Shown piece by piece: positions 26,909 to 36,390 of a stretch of DNA of 64,000 nucleotides; position 1 is the first letter of the stretch; each line of letters opens with the position of its first letter. The notes under the pieces are model-generated. The model was not told where the DNA came from, made no database searches, and saw only the letters and a program-made list of their open reading frames with translations. The translations under genes were made by a program, and so were the position numbers. This DNA comes from Tetragenococcus halophilus subsp. halophilus DSM 20339 (GTDB lineage Bacteria > Bacillota > Bacilli > Lactobacillales > Enterococcaceae): the NCBI RefSeq assembly GCF_003841405.1, contig NZ_PXYA01000002.1, positions 310,001-374,000 of the forward strand, written 5' to 3'.

Positions 26909-28678
26909 TTACTCTTCAGTGTCTGTTACATCAATGTTTAATTCATATAATTGAAGTGGAGATACTGTACTTGGCGCGTTAGTCATCGGATCCATAGCTT
27001 TACCATTTTTTGGAAAAGCGATAACTTCGCGAATATTGTCTTCTCCGGCTAATAACATTACTAAGCGATCTAGACCTAAAGCAATACCACCGTGCGGAGG
27101 AAAACCATAATCTAAAGCTTCTAATAAAAAGCCAAATTGTTCCTCCATCTTTTCTGGTGAAAAACCTAAAGTCTTAAACATTTGCTCTTGCAGTTCTTTA
27201 GTATGGATACGTAATGAACCACCACCTAATTCATAACCATTTAATACAATATCATAAGCTTCAGCATGAACTTTTGCTGGATCAGTTTCTAAATAAGGAA
27301 TATCTGATTCTTTAGGCATGGTAAAAGGATGATGGGCAGAAACATAACGTCCTTCTTCTTGACTATATTCAAACTGTGGAAAGTCAACCACCCATAGAAA
27401 GTTAAATTTACTTTGGTCGATCAAATCTAGCTCTCTTGCCAAACGTGTGCGAATAGCGCCTAAGGTTGCTGCTACCACTTCAAAAGAGTCAGCACCGAAC
27501 ATAATTAAATCGCCCACTTCTGCGTCTGTTTGACGAATAATTTCATCGGATACATCTGTTAAGAATTTTGCAATCGGACCTTTAAGTCCATCTTCTTCTA
27601 CTTTCAACCAGGCTAGTCCCTTAGCTCCAAATTGACTCGCGTACTGCCCTAATTGATCCATATCCTTACGTGAATAATTTTTGGCCGCCCCTTTGGCATT
27701 CAACGCTTTTACTACACCACCATTTTGTAAGGCCATTTGAAAGACTTTAAAGTCTACATCTTTAACGACTTCTGAAAGATCGATCAATTCCATGCCAAAA
27801 CGGGTATCTGGCTTATCACTACCAAAACGATTCATCGCTTCATCCCAAGTCATTTTAGGAAAAGGTCGTTCAATGTCTATTCCCAAAGTATCTTGCATTA
27901 CTTTAGCAAGCATTTGTTCTGTATAATTTTGAATATCTTCAGGTGTTAAAAAAGAAGCTTCAATATCAACCTGGGTAAATTCCGGTTGCCGATCTCCTCG
28001 TAAATCTTCATCTCTAAAACAACGAACAATTTGATAATAACGATCCAGACCAGCATCCATCAATAATTGTTTAAAAATTTGTGGTGATTGTGGCAATGCA
28101 TAAAAGTGGCCCGGATGTACACGTGAAGGCACTAGATAATCACGAGCTCCTTCTGGCGTCGATCTCCCTAAAAAGGGCGTTTCAATATCTAAAAACTCAT
28201 GATCGTCTAAAAAGTGGCGAATTGCTCGCGTTGTTTTTGATCGCAACTTCAAATTTCTAGTCATATTAGTTCTTCGCAAGTCTAAATAACGATATTTTAA
28301 GCGAATATCATCCCCTGCTTTGGTATCTTCCTCAATTGAAAAAGGAGGCGTTTTTGCTTTATTTAAAATTGTAATATTGCTAGCCATCACTTCGAATTCA
28401 CCCGTCTGCATATTAGGGTTGATCGCTTCTTTGCCCCGGTTTTTTACAATACCGGTAACTTCTATTACGTATTCACTACGACAACTGTCCGCAATTTCCC
28501 AAGCTTCTTGTGAATTTTTCGGGTTAAATACTACTTGGACGATCCCTTCTCGATCCCGTAGGTCAATAAAAATAACGCCGCCCAAATCTCTTCTTTTTTG
28601 TACCCAGCCTTGTAATGTAATTGGCTGTTCCAAATTATCTTTTGACACTCGACCACAATAAACGGTTCTATTTCCCAT
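26909..28678 (-). CDS. aspS: Aspartyl-tRNA synthetase
   Basis: A class II synthetase of 589 residues that charges tRNA-Asp. It has the N-terminal OB-fold ([15 protein letters not shown]-like segment), motif 2 ([18 protein letters not shown]), the bacterial GAD insertion and motif 3 ([13 protein letters not shown]). It is the second gene of the hisS-aspS operon, 14 bases after hisS, and AAAGGAG precedes its ATG. Expression should depend on the T-box leader upstream of hisS. Confidence 0.97.
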   Translation of the reverse strand: MGNRTVYCGRVSKDNLEQPITLQGWVQKRRDLGGVIFIDLRDREGIVQVVFNPKNSQEAWEIADSCRSEYVIEVTGIVKNRGKEAINPNMQTGEFEVMASNITILNKAKTPPFSIEEDTKAGDDIRLKYRYLDLRRTNMTRNLKLRSKTTRAIRHFLDDHEFLDIETPFLGRSTPEGARDYLVPSRVHPGHFYALPQSPQIFKQLLMDAGLDRYYQIVRCFRDEDLRGDRQPEFTQVDIEASFLTPEDIQNYTEQMLAKVMQDTLGIDIERPFPKMTWDEAMNRFGSDKPDTRFGMELIDLSEVVKDVDFKVFQMALQNGGVVKALNAKGAAKNYSRKDMDQLGQYASQFGAKGLAWLKVEEDGLKGPIAKFLTDVSDEIIRQTDAEVGDLIMFGADSFEVVAATLGAIRTRLARELDLIDQSKFNFLWVVDFPQFEYSQEEGRYVSAHHPFTMPKESDIPYLETDPAKVHAEAYDIVLNGYELGGGSLRIHTKELQEQMFKTLGFSPEKMEEQFGFLLEALDYGFPPHGGIALGLDRLVMLLAGEDNIREVIAFPKNGKAMDPMTNAPSTVSPLQLYELNIDVTDTEE

Positions 28679-28691
28679 GCTCTTTTCTCCT

Positions 28692-29975
28692 TTAGTTCAT
28701 TTCATCAAAAATTTGTGTTAAATCATTATAAACTGTAGTTAGTGGAATCCGTTTTTCTTCTCCACTTGCCATTGATTTTACATTGATCATCCCAGCGTTT
28801 AATTCATCTTCACCTAAAGTAAAGACAAATTTAGCCCTTTGTTTATCAGCTGATTTAAATTGCGCTTTTGCTTTACGTCCCATTACATCACGATCAGCAG
28901 AAAAACCCGCATCACGTATTGCCTGTGTAACTTTCAAAGCTTCAGTATTGGTTGATGCACCGATATTAACAACGTAAGCATCCAATTGATGTAACGCAGG
29001 TAGTTCGACTTCTTCATTTTCAAGAACTAGTAACAACCGCTCAATACCAATAGCAAAGCCAAAACCAGGCGTATCGGGGCCGCCTAATTCTTCTACCAAT
29101 TGATCATAACGACCCCCAGCACAAAGGGTGGATTGTGCACCTAATTGAGGGTTATCACTCATAATTTCAAAAATAGTGTGGGTATAATAATCCAAGCCAC
29201 GCACCATTGTTGACTCAATCTCATAGGAAATTTCCAACGCATCCAACATTGTAGTAACCTGAGTAAAATGCGCTTGTGCTTTTTCACTTAAGTAGTCCAA
29301 AATCGAAGGCGCGTCAGCTACCAATTTTTTATCCGCCTTGTCTTTACTATCTAAAATACGTAAAGGATTTTCATGCAAGCGTCTTTTAGAATCTTCACTT
29401 AGTTTATTTTCATAGGCAGAAAAATAATCAATTAGTGCTTGACGGTAGTTTTCTCTAGTCGCTTTATCGCCTAAGGTATTAATAACCAAATGCAAATGTT
29501 GGATTCCCAACTGTTTGAAAAACGCTAAGGCCATAACCATTGTTTCAACATCCGTTGCCGCATTATCCGATCCAAAGGCTTCCACGCCGATTTGGTGAAA
29601 TTGACGCAAGCGACCCTTTTGTGGACGTTCATAGCGAAACATCGGTCCAATATAAAAGACCTTATAAGGCTTACTATATTCAGGCCCAAATAATTTATGC
29701 TCAACATAGGCACGCACAATAGGCGCTGTCCCTTCTGGACGCAAAGTGATATGGCGTCCGCCCTTGTCATAAAAATCATACATTTCTTTAGAAACAATAT
29801 CCGTTGTATCTCCTACGCTTCTTGAAATCACTTCATAGTGTTCAAATAAAGGCGTACGAATTTCTTGATACTGGTAGTTATTAAACAAACTACGTGCTGT
29901 ATCTTCAATAAACTGCCATTTTTCCGATTCACCAGGTAGAATATCATTTGTACCTTTTGGTCGTTGATAACTCAT
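28692..29975 (-). CDS. hisS: Histidyl-tRNA synthetase
   Basis: A class II synthetase of 427 residues that charges tRNA-His. Motifs: [13 protein letters not shown] at the start, motif 2 region [23 protein letters not shown], the HisRS signature [11 protein letters not shown] and motif 3 [14 protein letters not shown]. The ATG at 29975 follows AGGAGG. Its leader is unusual: about 430 bp lie between the T-box terminator and the start codon, filled with a tandem repeat. Confidence 0.97.
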   Translation of the reverse strand: MSYQRPKGTNDILPGESEKWQFIEDTARSLFNNYQYQEIRTPLFEHYEVISRSVGDTTDIVSKEMYDFYDKGGRHITLRPEGTAPIVRAYVEHKLFGPEYSKPYKVFYIGPMFRYERPQKGRLRQFHQIGVEAFGSDNAATDVETMVMALAFFKQLGIQHLHLVINTLGDKATRENYRQALIDYFSAYENKLSEDSKRRLHENPLRILDSKDKADKKLVADAPSILDYLSEKAQAHFTQVTTMLDALEISYEIESTMVRGLDYYTHTIFEIMSDNPQLGAQSTLCAGGRYDQLVEELGGPDTPGFGFAIGIERLLLVLENEEVELPALHQLDAYVVNIGASTNTEALKVTQAIRDAGFSADRDVMGRKAKAQFKSADKQRAKFVFTLGEDELNAGMINVKSMASGEEKRIPLTTVYNDLTQIFDEMN

Positions 29976-30013
29976 TGTTTTTCCTCCTAAAACTCGTACC
30001 GATAAAAAAATAA

Positions 30014-30406
30014 TTCGGTCACTACGCCTCGCTTTTGCTCGCCCTAGTACTGTTCATCTCTTCGCTTACGCTTCGATCTCATCAAGGTCTAAGCGACAAG
30101 TCGCTAAGGCCTTGAAGGATCTACTCTTAGCTCCCTTTGGTCGCTGAATCGTAGTGATTCGGTTACTTCGGTCACTACGCCTCGCTTTCGCTCGCCCTAG
30201 TACTGTTCATCTCTTCGCTTACGCTTCGATCTCATCAAGGTCTAAGCGACAAGTCGCTAAGGCCTTGAAGGATCTACTCTCAGCTTCCTCTGGTCGCTGA
30301 ATCGTAGTGATTCGGTTACTTCGGTCACTACGCCTCGCTTTCGCTCGCCCTAGTACTGTTCATCATCTACTCTCAGCTCCCTTTGGTCGCTAAATCGTAG
30401 TGATTC
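30014..30406. repeat. 153-bp tandem repeats in the hisS leader
   Basis: Units start at 30014, 30167 and 30320, an exact period of 153 bp; the third lacks an internal stretch and ends at 30406. Copies are almost identical. Each unit holds a near-perfect stem of 14 bp (AAGGTCTAAGCGAC with GTCGCTAAGGCCTT, two mismatches), and at each unit border CGTAGTGA pairs with TCACTACG. The array lies between the T-box terminator and the hisS start, so it is transcribed only when the T-box reads through. Confidence 0.92.
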
Positions 30407-30416
30407 ACAGCAAATA

Positions 30417-30640
30417 AAAAAGCCCTTGTTTTTACAAGGGCGAATCAGTCGCGGTACCACCTAATTTTGAAAGTCTTGCTTTCCTTTGACGAATAACGCT
30501 CGTTTAAGCGGAACGGCTTTTGGCTCGCTCTCCTCCGGAATGTCTTTACATCTAGTATTCACTTAAACTATTTTCAGCCAAGATAGTTTTTCTCTAAAAA
30601 GTTTTTTACTAAATGTTTGTTCCTTCTCAGGCATTTTTGT
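30417..30640 (-). promoter_or_regulatory. T-box riboswitch upstream of hisS-aspS
   Basis: On the minus strand the conserved T-box sequence AGGTGGTACCGCG is at 30450-30462, followed by a terminator hairpin GCCCTTGTTTTTACAAGGGC with a T run (30415-30441). Upstream are GCCGTTCCGC and the stem I region with GAAGGAACA and AGTA elements. Uncharged tRNA binding would favour the antiterminator and allow hisS-aspS transcription. A GAC (Asp) triplet at 30542-30544 is a possible specifier, but I could not fold stem I well enough to be sure of Asp rather than His. Confidence 0.9.
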
Positions 30641-30649
30641 ATTAGCTTT

Positions 30650-30678
30650 AAATTACAAGAAAAGCCTTGAAAAGTCAA
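30650..30678 (-). promoter_or_regulatory. Probable promoter of the hisS T-box transcript
   Basis: On the minus strand TTGACT (30673-30678) and TAATTT (30650-30655) are separated by 17 bp. The transcript would begin just before the T-box stem I. Confidence 0.6.
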
Positions 30679-30772
30679 GCTTTTTAGCAAGATTATTACT
30701 GAAAGTTTCCTTTTTATTTTCTTGTAATTTAAATAGAAAAATTTTAGACTATAATAAGAAAGAGGTGAGAAT

Positions 30773-31204
30773 ATGTATCCTGGCTATTACCGTAAGCCTC
30801 ATTACTATGAAACAGATCAAATGGGTATTGTTCATCATTCAAATTATATTCGTTGGTTTGAAGAAGCTCGAGTTGGTTTATTAGAATATTTAGGGCTTGC
30901 TTATCAAGACATGGAAAAAGCGGGGATTATCGTTCCTGTATTAGCAGTTGACTGTCAATACAAGGGCATGCTCCACTATGGAGAACAAGTACGGATCGAT
31001 CCTTTAGTTGCAAAATATAACCGTACACGATTAGATTTTTCTTATACAATAACCAATGAAAAAGATCAAATAGTAACCACTGGAAGCAGCAAGCATTGTT
31101 TTTTAGAACAAAATACGAATCATTTTATACGTTTAAAAAAGGATTATCCTGATTTTCATCAAATATTTACGAACTATCAAAAAATTAGCTCTTCTGATTT
31201 TTAA
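30773..31204 (+). CDS. 4HBT-fold acyl-CoA thioesterase (YbgC/FadM-like)
   Basis: A 143-residue single hot-dog domain with the catalytic motif ETDQMGIVHHSNYIRWFEEAR (its Asp near residue 17). The family hydrolyses acyl-CoA thioesters; chain length cannot be told. The ATG at 30773 follows AGAGGTGAG, and TATAAT lies at 30750-30755. It is divergent from the hisS T-box transcript. Confidence 0.85.
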   Translation: MYPGYYRKPHYYETDQMGIVHHSNYIRWFEEARVGLLEYLGLAYQDMEKAGIIVPVLAVDCQYKGMLHYGEQVRIDPLVAKYNRTRLDFSYTITNEKDQIVTTGSSKHCFLEQNTNHFIRLKKDYPDFHQIFTNYQKISSSDF

Positions 31205-31342
31205 TGCTTTGCTTAAATATACGAACTCTCGTAGGCGGGTTAAATAAAATTTTAATATTTTTATTAAATGTGAGCGTTTTTATTGCTTTTCTGCTAGTCT
31301 TTCGTATAATCAAGGTTACATTAGAATAAGGGAGGACTTTTT

Positions 31343-31510
31343 ATGTATGTAGTCAAAGTTTTTCATGGATACATTTCTAAAGAGGGTCGCCGAACACGTG
31401 ATAAAACCCCTAGAAATCTATTGGTGTTTTATACAAAAAAAGATTCCGAAAAATTCGCGGATAAAATCGGCGGACGTGTTAAAAAGTTAGAAGAAATAAC
31501 AAAGGCTTGA
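31343..31510 (+). CDS. Small protein of 55 residues, unknown function
   Basis: An open frame starting MYVVKVFHGYISKEGRRTRD and ending LEEITKA. It has an excellent AAGGGAGG site seven bases before the ATG and is followed at once by a strong terminator, so it looks like a real monocistronic gene. It is basic, with no membrane segment. I do not recognise a family. Confidence 0.65.
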   Translation: MYVVKVFHGYISKEGRRTRDKTPRNLLVFYTKKDSEKFADKIGGRVKKLEEITKA

Positions 31511-31547
31511 GTTTTCCTTTTATAGGAAAAAACTCAAGCCTTTGTTA
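31500..31547 (+). terminator. Terminator of the 55-residue ORF
   Basis: AAAGGCTTGAGTTTT pairs with AAAACTCAAGCCTTT around a short loop and is followed by GTTATTTT. The stem overlaps the last codons of the ORF. Confidence 0.88.
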
Positions 31548-31619
31548 TTTTGCCTATTCCTCCTTTTCTAAACATAAAATGTCAGATCTATGTTATTCTT
31601 ATAGCGAGGTGGTTATATA

Positions 31620-32675
31620 GTGAAAAATAATTTTTTCAAAGATTTATTGCATCTACATAAACTCAAAATCAACGCAGTGCAACTTTTCGGAACAATTCTT
31701 TGTATGACTTTTATATTTTTTATTGGATACTTTTCACACAATATGTCTATTGCAAGTTTTGGCTTTTTAGGTATTTTTATTCTGATGTATTATGAAAACA
31801 TCCCTTTAAAAAACTTACTCCATCGTTTCATAGCCATCACTCTTTTTATCCTAACAAGTTTTTCAGCAGGTATTTTAACCTCTTCTGCTAGCTGGTTTAC
31901 ACCCATCATTATTGGATTGATTGCTTTTTTTGGCCGAGTTTTTTTCCGACTTTATGATATCAAAAAACCCGGGGTATTTTTTTGTATTTTAGTTGCAGCT
32001 ATGGGGACAAATATCAACGTTCCCTTTAATCAAGTTCCTATTTTATGTAGTTATTATATATTGGGTGCTGTTATTGCTATGCTTATGGCTATTATTGTAC
32101 ACTTTGCGGAAAAAGAAGCGCCAGAAATTTTAGAGGAAAAATCTATTTCACAACACGTTTACGAAGACCCTGGCGTTTTTATCGATGGTATTTTTTATGG
32201 TTCAACGTTATTTTTAGCTGTCTACTTAAGTGCCGGTTTACAGTTACAAAATCCTTATTGGATGGTTATTTCTTGTGCAGCTATTTTACAAGGCGATAAC
32301 TTAAGAGCTATTTTGCAACGCAATATCCAACGTATCCTAGGAACCGTGATCGGTATCGGAATTGCCGCTGTACTTTTGTATACTCCTTTAACAACTTTAG
32401 AAACAATTTTCATAATCATCACACTTTTTACAATGTCACAAATCGCAGTACGTACGAATTATGGTCTTTCTGCCTTTTTTACAACACCTATGGCTTTACT
32501 GTTGGCCAGTTTAACTAAAGAAATAGATGTACCTTCTTTATTACAATATCGCTTTATAGGAATTGCTTTAGGATCCTTATTGGGCGCTTTTTCTGCATTT
32601 TTGATCACAACCGGACTCAAATTTTACAACCGTTCATTTCATTTACACGAAAGTTTCGATAAAGATCCTAATTGA
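31620..32675 (+). CDS. FUSC-like membrane protein
   Basis: A 351-residue protein with two blocks of five to six membrane segments (about residues 20-165 and 190-340) separated by a short charged linker (EKEAPEILEEKSIS). The second block contains NPYWMVISCAAILQGDNLRAILQRNIQRILGT, which is the pattern of the fusaric-acid/aromatic-acid exporter (FUSC) superfamily. The substrate is unknown. Its start is GTG at 31620 after AGGTGG. Confidence 0.75.
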   Translation: MKNNFFKDLLHLHKLKINAVQLFGTILCMTFIFFIGYFSHNMSIASFGFLGIFILMYYENIPLKNLLHRFIAITLFILTSFSAGILTSSASWFTPIIIGLIAFFGRVFFRLYDIKKPGVFFCILVAAMGTNINVPFNQVPILCSYYILGAVIAMLMAIIVHFAEKEAPEILEEKSISQHVYEDPGVFIDGIFYGSTLFLAVYLSAGLQLQNPYWMVISCAAILQGDNLRAILQRNIQRILGTVIGIGIAAVLLYTPLTTLETIFIIITLFTMSQIAVRTNYGLSAFFTTPMALLLASLTKEIDVPSLLQYRFIGIALGSLLGAFSAFLITTGLKFYNRSFHLHESFDKDPN

Positions 32676-32809
32676 AACAAACGTTGCGATTTACCAATGA
32701 TCTAATAATATCAACTTATGCTCATTTCCCAATAATCGTTTAATATTCCCAATGGTTTACCTAGGTGATACCTAAGGACTGCCGAGGTTTTCATAAGCTT
32801 TATTTTAAA

Positions 32810-32847
32810 GTAAAGAGGCCTATTCCAATGAATAGACCTCTTTTTAT
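32810..32847. terminator. Bidirectional hairpin left of the intron, probably the original rplT terminator
   Basis: AAGAGGCCTATTC pairs with GAATAGACCTCTT and has T runs on both sides. It ends four bases before the 5' end of the group II intron. On the minus strand it is the first terminator downstream of rplT, now 1.9 kb away. Confidence 0.85.
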
Positions 32848-32850
32848 TAT

Positions 32851-34738
32851 GTGTGCCAGGCATGGCATTTATCTAGCTAGTGAAAGTCTAGTCACGGGTA
32901 GTTACCGCCAAGTGTAGCGAGCCACAAGCCGAAATCAGCGATGATGGGGTGAAGGAAGTGGTGGCGCAAATCTCTTGAACCTACGCACAGGAACTTGATG
33001 AGGCTAAATGGTGGATAAGGCTGCATATCAAGCCGAAGTCCAAAAGGTAAACGTAAAACCAAGACAGTAAATCAAGAGGTTGTGGAGAGAAAGATAAGTG
33101 TCTTACCCTGGGAGATCTTACGGACGTTTGCGAACGGTCGAAAAAGGTTTGTCGTAAGAAGTCAGCCGAGGCCATAGTAGCTATGATATTACATGTAGTG
33201 AAGGGCTGAATGTTTGTATAGTGTGAATCGCTAGAAGAAAATATCCAAGCAGTCCGGAAACGAGGATACCCTAGAACGGTAGAACGTAACTATCGATGGG
33301 AAAAGTAGTGAGGACGATCTTGGATCCATCTACACCTAGAGGAGGAACAGCGCATGAGATTCATTGAAAAGATCACGAGCCAGCAAAACATGAGACAAGC
33401 CATCGAGCAGGTCAAAAAGAATAAAGGCGCTCCGGGTGTTGATAAAATGACAGTCGACGAACTTGACCATTATTTCTATCAACACGGACATTCCCTTGTT
33501 CAAGAGATTCGATCGATGACTTACCGTCCGAAAACAGTCAAACGAGTTTATATCCCTAAGCCCGATGGAAAACAAAGACCTTTAGGGATTCCAAGTGTCG
33601 TGGACCGTGTGGTACAACAAGCAACCGCGCAACAGCTGAGTCGCATTTTCGATGTTCACTTCAGTGAAAGCAGCTATGGTTTTCGTCCCAATCGAAGTGC
33701 ACATCAAGCGATTGAAAAAGTTCTTGATTACTTGAATGAAGGTTATGAATGGCTCATTGATATGGACATTGAGAAATATTTTGATACGGTTCATCATGAT
33801 AAATTAATCTCGACCCTTAGAGAACGGGTCAAAGATAGAGAAACGCTTCACTTAATACGTGTTTTCTTAAAAGCAGGGATTATGGAAAATGGCTTTGTTC
33901 GTCCGAATGAAACGGGCGTTCCGCAAGGCGGACCTTTAAGTCCCATTTTAGCGAATATTTATCTGGACAAATTGGATAAAGAACTAGAAGCAAGAGGACT
34001 CTATTTTGTCCGTTATGCGGATGATACGGATATCTTTGTCAAAAGTGAGCGGGCAGCCAATCGTGTAATGAAATCTATTACGAGTTGGATTGAAAGAAAG
34101 CTTTTCTTACGAGTGAACGTCACAAAAACCAAGGTGGTACGACCGACACAGAGTCAATTTTTAGGGTTTACCTTCTGGAAGAACCAGAAGGGTTGGCAGT
34201 GTAAACCGAGCAAAGTCAGTAAAACAAAGCTCTATGATAAAACGAAAGCCATCCTTAAAAGAAAACAGGCTGTGTCACGACCCTTAGCGGTGACATTCAC
34301 GAAACTCAACCAAACGATAAGAGGCTGGATCAATTACTACCGTATCGGGAATATGAAAACCTATCTAGCAAAGTTTGGGCAATGGTTACGACATAAAGTC
34401 CGAGTGATCATCATAAAGCAATGGAAACTGCCACAACGAATCTATACGAATCTACAACAATTAAACCGATTATTCAAATGCCATTTTACCAAAGAAAATA
34501 TTTATAAGGTGGCAAATTCGAGATTAGGTTGGTATAGGAAATGTGGCATGGACGTCGTCAATTTTACCCTAAGTCCGAAAGTTTTAGCCATAAAGAAAAA
34601 GGATCGACCTGGATTGGTCAATCCTTTAAATTACTATCTTAATCAAGCGTGAAAACAATACAAATGGAGCGCCGTATACGAGAACCGTACGTACGGTGCG
34701 ACGGGAGGGGCGGAAATCTTATTTCCCCTCTACCCTAT
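32851..34738 (+). mobile_element. Group II intron with reverse transcriptase
   Basis: The intron begins GTGTGCC at 32851, directly after a hairpin and T run, and ends CTACCCTAT at 34738. About 500 bp of structured RNA precede the reverse transcriptase gene. Domain V is visible at about 34669-34710 (GAGCGCC, GAGA tetraloop region, TACGGTGCG), and domain VI is the GAGGGG/CCCCTC hairpin before the 3' end. The size of 1.9 kb, the short reverse transcriptase without an endonuclease domain, and insertion next to a terminator hairpin fit the class C (IIC) introns. It lies seven bases beyond the rplT stop, in the opposite direction. Confidence 0.9.
33354..34652 (+). CDS. ltrA: Group II intron reverse transcriptase/maturase
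   Basis: A 432-residue protein with reverse transcriptase blocks (PDGKQRPLGIPSVVDRVVQQ, ESSYGFRPNRSAHQAI, GVPQGGPLSPILANIYLDKLD), the active site YADD at residues 221-224, and a maturase domain (WINYYRIGN region). The C-terminus ends LNYYLNQA with no HNH endonuclease. It helps the intron splice and retrohome. ATG at 33354 follows GAGGAGGA. No frameshift is seen, so the protein is probably functional. Confidence 0.95.
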   Translation: MRFIEKITSQQNMRQAIEQVKKNKGAPGVDKMTVDELDHYFYQHGHSLVQEIRSMTYRPKTVKRVYIPKPDGKQRPLGIPSVVDRVVQQATAQQLSRIFDVHFSESSYGFRPNRSAHQAIEKVLDYLNEGYEWLIDMDIEKYFDTVHHDKLISTLRERVKDRETLHLIRVFLKAGIMENGFVRPNETGVPQGGPLSPILANIYLDKLDKELEARGLYFVRYADDTDIFVKSERAANRVMKSITSWIERKLFLRVNVTKTKVVRPTQSQFLGFTFWKNQKGWQCKPSKVSKTKLYDKTKAILKRKQAVSRPLAVTFTKLNQTIRGWINYYRIGNMKTYLAKFGQWLRHKVRVIIIKQWKLPQRIYTNLQQLNRLFKCHFTKENIYKVANSRLGWYRKCGMDVVNFTLSPKVLAIKKKDRPGLVNPLNYYLNQA

Positions 34739-34744
34739 TATCAT

Positions 34745-35107
34745 TTAGTTGTCGTTCAATGCAGATTTTGCTTGTTCTACCAAGGCAGTAAAACCACTTT
34801 CGTCATTTACTGCAATATCTGCTAACATTTTACGGTTTACATCGATGCCAGCTTCTTTTAGCCCATGCATCAATTTTGAATAGCTAATATTATTCATACG
34901 AGCTGCTGCATTAATACGCGCAATCCATAATTTACGGAAATCGCGTTTTTTCTGACGACGATCGCGAAATGCATAACTATTCGATCTCATCATTTGTTCT
35001 TTTGCTTTTTTATATAAAGTATGTTTAGCTCCGTAGTAACCTTTTGCTAATTTTAGCGTTCTTTTACGACGTCTACGAGTTACTGCTCCACCTTTAACAC
35101 GTGCCAT
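34745..35107 (-). CDS. rplT: 50S ribosomal protein L20
   Basis: L20 is an early-assembly protein of the large ribosomal subunit and can repress its own operon. The 120-residue protein starts [20 protein letters not shown] and has the usual length. It is the last gene of infC-rpmI-rplT. The group II intron begins seven bases after its stop codon, between the gene and its terminator. Confidence 0.98.
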   Translation of the reverse strand: MARVKGGAVTRRRRKRTLKLAKGYYGAKHTLYKKAKEQMMRSNSYAFRDRRQKKRDFRKLWIARINAAARMNNISYSKLMHGLKEAGIDVNRKMLADIAVNDESGFTALVEQAKSALNDN

Positions 35108-35166
35108 GTTTAATTCCTCCTAAGTAGTTCTTTCATTTAAATGGATATGCGACATTTGCGCAAAAC

Positions 35167-35367
35167 TTATTTCATTTTAGCTATTTGTTGGCTGATGCGT
35201 TTTTGGTCATCAGCTGAAACCATTGCTGGTTTGCGCAATTGACGACGTTGTTTTTTGGTTTTACCGTGGAAACGGTGACTTGTAAACGCACGATGTCTTT
35301 TTAAACCGCCATTAGCAGTACGCTTTACACGTTTAGCTAATCCGCGATGTGTTTTTTGTTTTGGCAT
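35167..35367 (-). CDS. rpmI: 50S ribosomal protein L35
   Basis: A 66-residue basic protein starting [17 protein letters not shown]. The correct start is ATG at 35367, seven bases after AGGAGG; an upstream in-frame codon at 35385 lacks a site. Middle gene of the infC operon. Confidence 0.98.
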   Translation of the reverse strand: MPKQKTHRGLAKRVKRTANGGLKRHRAFTSHRFHGKTKKQRRQLRKPAMVSADDQKRISQQIAKMK

Positions 35368-35424
35368 AACTAATTTCCTCCTCAAAATCTATATAACCTG
35401 ACTGTTAATTAATCTTTCAGCAAG

Positions 35425-35952
35425 TTATTTTTCCTTGTCATTTTTAGGCGCAAGCATCAAATTCATACTGCGACCATCCATTTTCGCTTTTTGCTCAACT
35501 GTTGCAACGTCTTCTGTTTCTTGAGCCAAACGATCTAAGACTTCCTGACCAATTTCTTTATGGGTAATGGCGCGTCCTTTAAAACGAATAGAAGCTTTCA
35601 CTTTATCGCCTTTTTGAAGGAACTTACGTGCATTACGTAGTTTCGTATTGAAATCATTCTCATCGATCGCTGGACTTAAGCGGACTTCTTTTACGTTGAT
35701 CACTTTTTGTTTTTTACGAGCTTCACGTGCTTTTTTCTGTTGTTCGAAACGATATTTTCCGTAGTCCATAATTCGCGCAACGGGTGGTTTTGCTTTTGGT
35801 GCTACCAAAACAACATCTAAGTTTGCTTGTTCAGCTATCTCCATCGCTTCCGCTTTTGTTTTGACGCCAAGTTGATCTCCGTTTTGATCGATCAATCGCA
35901 ACTCACGTGCACGAATGCCGTCGTTAACCATCATATCTTTTGCTATGGTCAT
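35425..35952 (-). CDS. infC: Translation initiation factor IF-3
   Basis: IF-3 binds the 30S subunit and checks start-codon choice. The protein has the N-terminal domain ([23 protein letters not shown]), a lysine-rich linker ([18 protein letters not shown]) and the C-terminal domain ([19 protein letters not shown]). The ATG at 35952 is only three bases from GGAGG; the codon ATA at 35946 lies nine bases from it and would be a better-spaced, non-canonical start, as IF-3 genes in other bacteria use ATT. Which is used cannot be settled from sequence. Regulation by the L20 leader upstream is likely. Confidence 0.96.
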   Translation of the reverse strand: MTIAKDMMVNDGIRARELRLIDQNGDQLGVKTKAEAMEIAEQANLDVVLVAPKAKPPVARIMDYGKYRFEQQKKAREARKKQKVINVKEVRLSPAIDENDFNTKLRNARKFLQKGDKVKASIRFKGRAITHKEIGQEVLDRLAQETEDVATVEQKAKMDGRSMNLMLAPKNDKEK

Positions 35953-35994
35953 TCACCTCCAAGTTTTTTGAGAGAAAGAAAGATTTATTGAAAA

Positions 35995-36125
35995 TCACCA
36001 TAAAAAAACGAGTTCTTCTATAAGAACCCGCACGTATCCACACTAAGCTCTAACGAACTTTTTTGTGTAAAAACTATTCTGCCCAGCCACATCTGTCACT
36101 AAGGCGAGAAGCGGGTGCTTCTACT
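35995..36125 (-). promoter_or_regulatory. L20-type leader of the infC operon with attenuator
   Basis: The minus-strand leader ends in a hairpin GGGTTCTTATAGAAGAACTC followed by a T run (about 36002-36032), just before the infC ribosome site, and has further complementary segments upstream. This is the layout of L20 leaders, where L20 binding stops transcription early. From 36126 to 36390, before the oppA-like gene, I see only AT-rich DNA. Confidence 0.75.
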
Positions 36126-36390
36126 TCCATTTCTCAACTTAAACACTATACCATATAACCCTATCTACGTCAATTATTTATACTATTTTTCTTTATTATT
36201 CGCTAATTCCCCAATTTCTTTTTCTGTATTTAGTCCGTTTGTTCAAAATGACCAAATACAGATAGTTCTTATTGTAACTTTTGACGGTTTCTTCTTTTAT
36301 CGATTATGGTAAATTAGCAATTACAAATATTAAAAATTATCTGACGATTCAGAAATTTATTTATTTATTTATAAAAAGGGGGATGAGAAA

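Noticed and set aside
36115-36312. Open frame of 65 codons upstream of the oppA-like gene
   Set aside because: No ribosome site, overlaps the infC leader on the other strand, product is AT-driven Phe/Leu/Tyr.
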